Source: Adiantum capillus-veneris
Lineage: Eukaryota > Streptophyta > Polypodiopsida > Polypodiales > Pteridaceae
Direction: 5' to 3'
DNA length: 64,000 bases
NCBI GenBank assembly: GCA_014529385.2
Contig: CM043968.1
Coordinates: 23,592,513 to 23,656,512 of the forward strand
Shown: piece after piece, positions 55,258 through 64,000 of the stretch
Layout: each line of letters opens with the position of its first letter
How positions within the stretch are numbered: the first letter of the stretch is position 1
Made by a program: the position numbers and the translations under genes
Notes under the pieces: model-generated
Database searches by the model: none
What the model saw: only the letters and a program-made list of their open reading frames with translations
Told to the model about the DNA's origin: nothing

Positions 55258-55676
55258 TCTACTCTCTCAATTATTGTCAGACATGCTAATTAAACTTATG
55301 TATATATTCCTTTGTGCTTTGGTACCTCAAAAACCTAAGTTGCTACTCTTCTTTACATTTGAAAATTAGTTCTCAAGCAGCCACACGCGTGGTTTAGAGA
55401 CTGTTGATTGTAGAGACTAGTGGAGAGGGTCTAACATTGCTCAGTTGATTATGGTTCATGTTGAGCTTGCTAGTATCTTAATAATGGTTAAGCCAAAGGC
55501 AAGCTTCGAGAGACTCCATTATTAAGACTATAGTCCCCACCGGTGTACCTCTAACTAAGTCCTTTTCAACCAAGATAATAGATCCTTGTCCACTTACCCT
55601 ATTGCAATGAATAGGTCCAACCTTTCATGGACAACTTAAGGACCTCTCTTATTAAGTAAGAAAAGAGAAACCGATA

Positions 55677-55688
55677 GCTCTGATAACA
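55677..55688 (-). other. Primer binding site, initiator-tRNA-Met type (family 3)
   Basis: GCTCTGATAACA is, on the minus strand, TGTTATCAGAGC, two mismatches from TGGTATCAGAGC, directly inside the LTR boundary at 55690. Confidence 0.7.
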
Positions 55689-55689
55689 A

Positions 55690-56728
55690 TGTAATGGAAA
55701 TGGCTTATGAACTTTGAGAATCGCGGAATTAAGAGAACTAGAGTGAGTATTTTTATGAGACTAATTTGAGAACATAGAGGGTGAACTTACTTAGGAATAG
55801 CAACATAACCATTATACTTAATTAATTTGGCATGAACAATACTTTTGCACAAGAGAGAGCTAGAGAACTTGAAAACATTTGAGGACCGGATTTATGTGGA
55901 GCTGGTCCCCCTCCAATAGGCTTTCATATTATAGTTTCTCCCATAAATAAAGACTTGGTACAATACAATCTTTGTGTTCCTTATGACCTAGGTGATGCTA
56001 TGAATATGGAAAGCTTCATGCATCACATGCATAGCATATTTGTAAAAGCATAAAACATCCCCGTCCTCAGTCCCAAGGCCTCAAACACCTTTGAAGGTGG
56101 AGAGAGCTAGCGGGGAATGAGAGTAGGGAAGAGAAAGAAGAATCATTCACATGAGAAAGAAATAGTTCCTTACTTATCATTACTCTTATTGCTTAGCATA
56201 GCATACTAGCATAGCAAAGAGTGTTGATGTAGGCTCTCAACTTCTCAACAAGCTTGGAGAAGGAGATGGAGTTCTTGCACTTTCACCAAGTGAGAACGAG
56301 CGTGTGAGTGTGTGTGAGAGAGAGTATACCCCTTAAGAACACCCCCAACTTGCTTTGGTCGACCCCCCTTGTAGCTCATGCTGAAAATTGATTGGACCCC
56401 TACAAGCCTAGCCGATCACATGCATAGTGTATATCAAGCAACCATGCTAGCATTAGGACAAGTGTCCCCCTTTCCCCTTTGAGAGAGAGGACTTGATGAA
56501 TGTATAAACAATTAATTTAATTAGCTAAATTATCATTGGACCCCTTTAGAGGCCAACCAATAGGCTTTAGGCGCCTTATGAGGACAACATGGAGAGGAAC
56601 TTGACATGTGTCCTTGTTGCTTCTTTAGACTAGGCTTGCCTTGTGTGAGGGTGTGTGTGTGTTCTCTCATGCCCTTACAATTAGGGCTCACCCCCCATGA
56701 GTAGGGATGTTGGTTGACTTTTGTAACA
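55690..56728 (-). repeat. Family-3 5' LTR, minus orientation (about 1.04 kb)
   Basis: TG at 55690 and CA at 56728, with the primer site on the inner side and gag beyond it, so this is the 5' LTR of the minus-strand family-3 copy. It is the inverted partner of 51982-53275, so the gag-pro segment sits between two LTRs that face each other. Confidence 0.75.
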
Positions 56729-57008
56729 CCTTAACACTAATTTGGTACCAAAACAGGACACTTAAGTGCCCTTTTTTTACAAATTTAGATGCTACTTGCA
56801 TTAGACCGTTTATTTAAGAGAACTCTCTTGATATGCTTAAATATTTTAGCTAGAGGGTCTTCTAAAAATATAACCTTGCATTTTTGAATCTACCATGATC
56901 AAGAACTATACTCATCAATTCAACGTGCCAAAGCATCCTGATGATACAGTAAAGCAAAGATCACACAAGCTACAAGATTTGCTCTTTGGAAAACAGTAAC
57001 AGGAAACC
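56729..57008. other. Short unassigned stretch
   Basis: Between the family-3 LTR and element G; AT-rich, no frame or repeat recognised. Confidence 0.4.
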
Positions 57009-57191
57009 TTGACCACAGAAACCCTTGAGTTAATTACTCAAGACCCAACTCTTGCACAACATAATGGTTTGAATTGCATTGATCTTCAAAGCATGGTAGA
57101 GCCAACCAAGGCTATGCATAGACACAATCGTTCAACCCATGCACACAGTCGTCCCGGAGTACGCCATCTAGGAGGGGTGGAAGGGAACTAG
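57009..57191 (+). pseudogene. Element G (family 2): end of pol
   Basis: A short open frame whose last part aligns at DNA level with the pol end and purine tract of element A: CGTCCCGGAG...CTAGGAGGGG near 57142-57178 against CGTCCGGGAG...CTAGGAGGGG at 20038-20063. Upstream parts of this element are not in the window as contiguous sequence; it starts at a break near 57000. Confidence 0.55.
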
Positions 57192-59183
57192 TTAATTAAG
57201 GGCAATGTTTAAAGAGGGAGGAAAAAGTTGGATGTTAACGTGTGATTTTTTGCAAAATTACCTAATAAAGTCCTTTAAAAAAATCATCAATAGGGAAATT
57301 AATTGATAACATCTCCCAAATGAGTGTAAATAGAGTGTGTACTATCAGAAAATATATAAAAAATAGTCTTTTTGCTTATTTTCATTGTTTTTCTTGATAT
57401 TGGGACTTAAAAATGGAGAAATCCACCAAAAACCAATAAAGTGGTGTTTCTCAATGGATTTTGTTAATTGTTTATTTTTCACTTTGCTTTTTTAGTCTAT
57501 TTTATTATTTTCTTTGATTTTTTCAATAAACATATCAAAAATTAATAATAAATAGCAAAGGAGCTCAGATGGAGAAACTGAAGATACGCTGATGATCAAA
57601 GAGACAAGACGGAAAGACACAAAAATTTTCAATCAAATTGGCAGATGGAAGTGGGAAGCCTAAATTAGGCCGCCAAGGCCTACTTTTGCAAATTCTTGCA
57701 GAATGAGCTAACGGAATTTGATTGAAGAAATTTTTGAGCCTAACATAGATTTCAAGGTCTAGTAGGACTAACAGGAAAATTTGAAGAAAAATAGTTTGGG
57801 AAGTCCGAGTATAGATAGCCAAGGTAGCCCAAAATCACCTCATTTCCACTAGTCACTCTTGGAGGAGAGATCTTTTTGCCTTCTCCGCGCACGATTTTCG
57901 GAGTCCACAATCGCCCTTTTACAGCATTGTCTCACACGAGACATGAGGGGTAAGTTCTAAACTTATCAATGAGCATTTCTATACAGCCAGGTAGCAAGTC
58001 TAGGCTCAGGAAAAACCCCTAGAAACCCAGCTGTGCACGAAGTCCTACGACACAAAATTGACCATAGCGGCCTATCATCTCAACCGAATTGGACGAGACT
58101 TTAACTGTAGCATGCCCCTATATAATAAAACACTTTCATATCACCAAATGACCTTTTGGCAGGGATCAAGGAGGTCCCAATTAAACACTATGTTTTTTCT
58201 ACATGCCAGAATTGGGTTCTGACTCCACGGGCAGCTTATAGACAAGGTCTATACACAATGTACCTAGATGGTATCATGGAAACAGTCCAGGCAAGCTCTC
58301 TAATAGCAAAATACAGCTCAAAGGCTACAAAGCGTCAAATTTGACATATGAAGTCAAACTGACTCCGAATGGGCCAAAATTGGATCAGTAGTATCAGGAC
58401 TATGTAGCGGACAAGTCCATAGCTTCAAAAGTGACTAACCAACTCTACATGCCAAGTAGTCACAAAAATCGATGATTTCAGAGCCGACAAGAGCACGAAG
58501 TGATGCCAGTACGACCGAACTTTACCAAATTCATTTTAGGACTTGTTTTAGATGTATTAAAGATGTTTAGGTCATCAAATTGTCAATTCTTACAAAAAAA
58601 GTGACTACTGTAGATAATCGTGATTATTTACTTTTTGTGCTTCTTTGGCTTGAAATCAATCTCTTCACTTCACCTATCACACTTGTACACATCTATTACA
58701 AGCCACATGTCAAGTATGAGCCAAAATGATCAAGAAAAACTCTGAATTTGTCAAAAAACGTACCAAAGTCTTTTCAATCCAATTTTTGAGTGAACTGTTA
58801 TATTTTTTGTTCCAAATCATCCCGTATCTCACACGCACACTCTACATCATGCCTAGAACCAGGTTGCAGCAAAAAATGTACAAATTGATGACAAAATTAA
58901 TAATCGCGATTATTTACTTTTTTACCAAAATGAATGCAATTTGCAACTTTGACCCTATAGGACCAAAGAACATGATGTCCCAAGCCCACTAATCAAGTTT
59001 GAGCAAGTTTGGAACTCAAAAACTCAAAATCTCTTTATATCTACTGTTTCAGAGTCTAAAAGCCTAAATCTGACAACATTTCCACCCAGTGCACTCAAAT
59101 GAGCCCACACTAGGAAAAGGGTGTCTTAGAAAGATAAGCTGCAAGATCTGCCACCGTACCAGTTAGATCCAAGCTCAGTAAAA
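57192..59183 (+). other. Element G non-coding 3' spacer
   Basis: 2.0 kb with no coding frame, in the same position as A 20037-22717. It shares a short phrase near 57930 with A (20857) around GACATGAG.GGTA. It carries two AATCGCGATT-centred palindromes 286 bp apart (58614-58627 and 58900-58913). Confidence 0.7.
58614..58913. repeat. Palindrome pair in element G spacer
   Basis: 58900-58913 is the perfect 14-bp palindrome ATAATCGCGATTAT; 58614-58627 is the same with one change (ATAATCGTGATTAT). Both are followed by TTAC and a T run. Start spacing is 286 bp, the same period as in A and B although the palindrome sequence is different. Confidence 0.75.
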
Positions 59184-62172
59184 ATGGCAAAGGCAACCTA
59201 CTTGTCTAAAGAGCAGCTCGAAGAAAACAACACCACAGTCTTCACTGGCAGATTCAAGAGTGAAGAAGGACATCGGATAGAATTGCAAATTCTACCTAAG
59301 GAGGTTTATGATGTAGCTGCAAAGCCAGACACCAAAGAAGCCAACAAAAGACTAGGGCTTTGAGATTTCTATGACCAGGAACCATGCGGAGTGGATTTCC
59401 AAAAAGCATATGAATTGCTATCCACGATCAAAGAAGATGGATCGGCCCAAATCACGGATCAATGGGGGAAAAAGGTTGAAGTGGTGATCACTAAAGATAT
59501 AGTGGCCGAGGCACTGAAGCTGCCAACAAAAGGAATGACAATGTGGGCCAAGGATAGAAAGACAGCAGGTACTTTTACCAAGGATACTGTTGCTACCACA
59601 TTTTCTGATCTCATCCAAAGGCAAGTGGAGGATCTAGCTCGCCTCTACCATCAACATTTTCACTTTCTCTCAAAGAGACCGCCACGGTACACAACTCCAA
59701 ACCATGCAGTTGCGACTACTTTCACTCAAGTATTGAAGTCGACAACCAGGCAAGCAATAGATCACACGCAGTACATGCTTACAACGCTAAAGGACACGAA
59801 GAAAGAGGAAAAGATCTCATATCTGGGCACTCCAGAAGTGCTAACAAGAATAGAATATCATGCTATTGTAATGACCAAAAACATGCCGCCAACCCCAGAT
59901 CAGAACACATAATTCATTTCAGCTCAACCTTGAAGCTCTAGAAGCTCAAAGAAAAGCAACGGAAGAAGCGGATGAGCAGCAAAGACAAGCGAAAGGTGCA
60001 TAACAAAGCGAGTCACATCCTGATCAAGGAGAGATGTTTCCAAGACCCTCTTCACCAACTACGGAACAAGCAAATCAGCCCATGCGGAGTCCAAGGCCTT
60101 CACCAACAGATAAATCTAATGAAGACGACGTAGCAAAGGAAAAAGAACCTGAGCAACATGAAGAAGCTAGTTTTGAACAACCCAAGGAAGCCAAAACAAT
60201 TGAAGCAGAACCTTCCTCTACAACAGCTCAAGCAAAAACAGTTGAGGCATCCACAAAGCCTCAAGAGAAGCGGTTAGACCTGCAAAGCCTCAAGAAGAAG
60301 CACGGGCACAAGCAGAAACCATTGCACCAACAAACGAGCCACAAACCAAAACGACAGAAACCTCTAAACAACCCCAGGTAGAACTTGAAGACTGGAAAAC
60401 CAATGATGAAGTCATCATGTGTAGGTAAATGAGTATGTAAAGCAAATACAGCTGATGATAGACAAGATGAGAACAACAGCACTTAGCCGCAGTGCCAAGG
60501 CAAAGAGTTGAAACAAGTCATTGATGCTCTACAAGGAGAGCTAGACGATAGAATGAACATCATTGAAGATCTTCAAAGGCAGATTAAAGAGCTAAAAAAT
60601 GAATCAAAATAACACCAGATTGCCAGGGAGAAACAACAGAAAGAAATGGAAGAGCTAGGAGAGCTCCTGACAAAGTTATCTGATGCTTGAAAAAGCAAAG
60701 ATCAACAACTCACATAAGTAACCAATGAAATTTTAACCACTACTCTGTCAGTACAAAAGATCCAAGTGCATTTAGATGTAGCTAATGCCTCCATGCAATA
60801 CTCCGAGCAACGAATCAATGATCAAGCAGAATTTCTAAGACAGATAAGAGGAAACCCCATTGTAGCCTTAATCAAGGGAACAGATCAAGCCTATAAGACT
60901 TTAGAAAAGAGGAACAAAGACCTTGAACTTGAGCCGAAGCTGGAACAAACACAAATATGAGACCTTGCATTGATGCGGATACAAAGAGAAGAGCAATTGC
61001 TCAAGGAAATAGATGAATTGAAGAGAGTCAATCGACTGCTAAGAGAGGGACATATAGAAACTCAGGAGGAGGCAAGAACCTCTGAACAGCCAACCATAGA
61101 CATACCATTAATCTCTTTTACTGATATGGAAACACAGCCGTCAGAAGGGCTAGTAGAAGAATCAGATTTTCAAGTACCAGTCATTGAAACCGAGCAAATG
61201 CCAATGGTCCAGCTTTCTAAAGCTGAGGAAAATACACGAAAAGAGTAGATTGTCCAAGAAGCAGATGTTGAATGGAAAGCAGCAATGGATTGGGAGTTGA
61301 GAGTTCTCCACTCAGTAAATGTAACTCAGCTCACTCCCAACCAAATCAATGCTCAATGGCATCAACAATCACTGCCCTCCTACCCATTGATAAAGGTGGA
61401 GCTACTGTAGGTTAAGGAAAGACTTTACAATGATATGTAGGCAGAAGGCTCAGATGATATCCACCCCAATTGGAGAAAGAACTGGTTGAACAAGAACTCT
61501 AGATACCTAATTCTGTTCACAAGAGCACCTGCAGCTATACAGAAGGACCCTACATTATATCCTTTACTAAGGGTAAGGACATGGAAGGCACACAATGCAT
61601 TGAATAAGAAGAGGCCAACATGGCTAAATTACCCAAGACTACCAGCTCCTGAGCAAGGACTAGCAATGGAAGAATACATGGTGAAAACCCTAACGGGTGC
61701 TATGAACTTCTTGAGCCTCCCTGGCCTCTCATGTGCAATGCTTTGTAAAATCTACAGAATGTTGCTTACATGCATTCAAACATTTCATGATCCTGAACAA
61801 GCCGGTGCACCATAGATGTCTTCCCTAGAAGGCAACAAAGGTCTATGCTACGATTTGAGTGGATAGCCTTCAAAAGAAGTCCTCTACGGCTTCTACTCCA
61901 GATGTATGTTTTTGCCATCAAGCAATATGTTGGCATTTGAAGAGGCATTCTATACAGGATTCTTCACATGGCGGACAAAGATCTTTGGGCCAATGATTAG
62001 TAACCTCACATCAAGCTTTGTTGGCTATTCAGCCATTGAACTTAAAAACAAAGTCACCATGCAGTTTTTGCAAGTCCCTGACAAAGAAAGACAAAACAGA
62101 TATGAAAAAGCCCTACATGCACTTAAAGACCGCCTTGCCACCTGTCAACTTGAAGACTACTTCAGTCCATGA
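59184..62172 (+). pseudogene. Element G 3' ORF: diverged homologue of the A/B coiled-coil protein
   Basis: Starts at ATG 59184 and ends at the stop at 62170. The N-terminal domain (59184-59912, with TGA at 59361) is homologous to A's: RYTTPNHAVATTFTQVLK against KYTTPPHAIATIITWALK, and PEVLTRIEYHAI against AEILTRIAYEAI. The middle (59913-61250) is Gln/Glu/Lys-rich with coiled-coil stretches such as LLKEIDELKRVNRLLRE, in several frames. The C-terminal domain (61440-62172) has YMVKTLTGAMNF and FEEAFYTGFFTWRTKIFGP. Total about 1,000 codons, as in A. It has several stops and frameshifts. No known domain, signal peptide or membrane segment seen. Confidence 0.83.
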
Positions 62173-62197
62173 AGCTGTGTCAAGAGACGACACAGTC

Positions 62198-62211
62198 GAG
62201 GAGGGGGGGAA
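62198..62211 (+). promoter_or_regulatory. Polypurine tract of element G
   Basis: GAGGAGGGGGGGAA directly before the LTR start TGTTAGCAGC at 62212. It resembles the internal tract after pol in A more than A's own terminal G13-AG. Confidence 0.85.
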
Positions 62212-62306
62212 TGTTAGCAGCAAGCTAACTCGGATAACATTTTTTGGAGCCTTTATTGTAAAAACACTTATTATTTTGATAAATCGGGAATGTTGTAACT
62301 CCTACA
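62212..62306 (+). repeat. Element G 3' LTR, first 95 bp (truncated)
   Basis: TGTTAGCAGCAAGCTAACTC matches the minus-strand LTR at 5226 downward for about 95 bp, to GTAACTCCTAC. After that the two sequences are unrelated, so the LTR is broken here. Confidence 0.8.
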
Positions 62307-62657
62307 TGGAAGCTTCGGCATGAAGAGAGAGATCCCAAAAAGAAATCTGAGGGCTATTGACAACTTCCCTCTTATGATCCCCCCCCCCCCCCCTTCCTAC
62401 CACTAGCGATATCACTAGTGATCAGCACGGGAAGCATCTCTTGATGACATGGCATCTTGAATGTCGACTTCGCAAAATTTGATGTGTCCGTGATGCCAAA
62501 ATGATGCACCATAGCCTCTTGGTCGTAAATCGCTTCATGCTCGCGCTCATATGAGCCTCGTGCAGGTCGTTGTGAGCTCTAATCTCCCTGCACAGCTCTT
62601 ACTGCTCTGTCTCACGCCATGCCCCATCTTTTTTTTCCCTTTGTTCACATTCCAATC
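62307..62657. other. Unassigned stretch with poly-C run
   Basis: No coding frame. It contains a run of 15 C (62379-62393) and GC-rich sequence. Next to it, near 62667-62720, a GGGCGGCCATT phrase occurs three times. Confidence 0.5.
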
Positions 62658-63190
62658 TTAAGCCCCCATCGGGCGGCCATTTGTATGGCGGGCGGCCATT
62701 GCCTTCTCGGGTGGCCATTGAGCATACACGTCAATCAAGGCACCATATTTGGCACCAAGGCATTGCCTTCCTAAACATTCCATTTGCAGTAGCCAATAAA
62801 TGATAATATCTTCGTGATTTTTGTTGTCCAGTTTAGTGTCTTGGATGGTGCCGCTTGCCTTCAAAATGTAAGTATAGGTGATTATATTTGGCGAAAGGCC
62901 TTCCCTTCGCATTCGATTAAAATTCCCACAAAAACCTTGCCACAACCAAGTTGGGCATAGCTTGCAATCGACGTGTTCCAAGAGCCCACATTTTCAAAAA
63001 ATTTCTCATCAAGAACATTTTGTGCTTTCGTAATGGCACCACACTTGACATACATATTGCCCAAAGCATTGTTAAGTATAATTTCTCCCCTACAATTTTG
63101 GTAGTAGCGTCATCACAGCTTGGCCCGTAGGCATCAATCTTCACCCACAATAAGCATACATATCAGTCAATCCTACTATCATATCAGATT
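62658..63190 (-). pseudogene. PPR-repeat protein pseudogene fragment
   Basis: The minus strand, across three frames, reads fragments of plant PLS-type pentatricopeptide repeats: MYVKCGAITKAQNVLDE, SWNTSIASYAQLG, FNRMRREGLSPNIITYTYILKASGTI and GALIDVYAQ. The wording follows the VLGxALVDMYAKCG / ACxxIFDxM pattern, with the SPNxxTYxxILKACG style frequent in ferns, lycophytes and mosses. PPR proteins bind organellar RNA. Frame shifts and stops show it is dead. Origin by local copy of a host gene is likely. Confidence 0.7.
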
Positions 63191-64000
63191 CTGGCATTAG
63201 TGATAAGTTTGGCACATTTTGAAAATGCTTGCATATCCTCCTTTTTCATACCATGCCCGCAAAGCGGCACAACATCCACCCCCTCTGAACGTGCACATCC
63301 TTTGGCATGTGTCAACCATTTTCTAAAATAACAAGTATAGACATAAATGCACCCAATCAGTGCTCCACTATAAGCATGCTTCGACAACTGTCATGAGTGT
63401 AGACCCATCTAGAATAAAGGAACATGTAAACCCCTTACATCATCTTACATGGCACATAGCCATGTCTTGCCCTCCTGGATCAAATGGAATAATAAGAAAT
63501 TGACCCAACAATGGAGCATCATAATACTCTTTTGACATAGCCAACTGCAAAAACCCATAAGGTATACACATTCCGCAAGCTTTGCACAACTTAACATCAT
63601 ACCTTGGGCCCAATTCCATGCAACCATGTTGCATCTTCTTTACAACATTTTTGGATCCACCAAGTTTAAGCTTTATGCTGAGAACATAGCACCTCTATTC
63701 TTTGCAAAACATGGAAACCTGTCCCAAAGCAAGAGAAAACATCCAGACCTTGTCGGTAACTGGGAACAAAATTTGTCTTTTGGTATGCACACGGGAGAAA
63801 CTCCTCCCTTCTATCGGCAAACACAAGATCCCTAGCACGATCAGTAAAAAGAGGATTATAATAGAAAGTCCATATTGAATATATCCTCTTAAAAATATAG
63901 CAAGCGTTCTTTGAAAAAAATTGGTTGCTTTGCCACCTCGAATGAGGATCCGGCTCATTGTCTTCACCCCCTCTAGTTTTAGGATTTTGATGTGTATGCT
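63191..64000. other. Unassigned right end
   Basis: Short open frames on the minus strand (63387-63184, 63634-63440, 63967-63695) show no recognisable domain. They may be further decayed PPR sequence, since HxYSGALIGCIYVYTCY near 63370 resembles a PPR repeat, but the support is weak. Confidence 0.3.

Overview
This is repeat-rich nuclear DNA from a land plant with a large genome. I found no intact host gene. Almost everything is Ty3/Gypsy LTR retrotransposons with some Ty1/Copia, in layers of nested insertion. A decayed PPR-repeat pseudogene at the right end is written in the style common in ferns, lycophytes and mosses. Together with the Tat-like 19-kb elements this makes a fern or other seedless plant my best guess, at moderate confidence.

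Layout. 1-5226: minus-strand remnant of a Tat-like Gypsy element (family 2), cut by the window edge and missing its reverse transcriptase. 5227-6843 and 38327-39291: the two halves of an older plus-strand Gypsy element (host element C). It is split by a 31.5-kb insertion flanked by the 5-bp target duplication AGGCT. 6844-38321: that insertion, a minus-strand family-1 element (B, about 12.5 kb) that is itself split by a plus-strand member of the same family (A, 8045-27032, 19.0 kb, target duplication ACATC). 39292-42310: 5'-truncated minus-strand Copia element inserted in C. 42311-44900: AT-rich non-coding DNA with a 25-bp minisatellite. 44900-46446: plus-strand Gypsy pol fragment (family 3). 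46450-51090: badly decayed minus-strand Gypsy element. 51980-56728: family-3 gag-pro on the minus strand between two LTRs in opposite orientation. 57000-62306: the 3' half of a second family-2 element (G). 62307-64000: PPR pseudogene and unassigned DNA.

The striking object is the family-1/family-2 lineage. Element A is nearly complete: LTR, tRNA-Asp primer site, leader, one long gag-pro-pol frame, a long non-coding spacer, a second very long 3' ORF, polypurine tract, LTR. Three features are unusual. First, two retropepsin-like domains, one in the usual place before reverse transcriptase and a second after integrase, followed by a basic tail with repeated tryptophan motifs. Second, two complete HHCC zinc-binding modules before the integrase core. 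Third, the leader and the 3' spacer carry nine copies of a 22-bp palindrome at regular spacings of about 284 or 130 bp, and B has the same nine. The 3' ORF encodes a roughly 1,000-residue coiled-coil protein of unknown function. It is shared with the diverged element G, so it is an old and maintained part of the lineage.

Elements A and B lie head to head and form a multi-kilobase inverted repeat, a plausible source of hairpin RNA. A keeps an open 1,700-codon pol but has a broken gag, protease and 3' ORF. B lost the capsid core, all of RT/RNase H/integrase core and the middle of the 3' ORF through three deletions at short repeats. All assignments were made by reading the sequence. No database search or alignment program was run, and mismatch counts are by eye.
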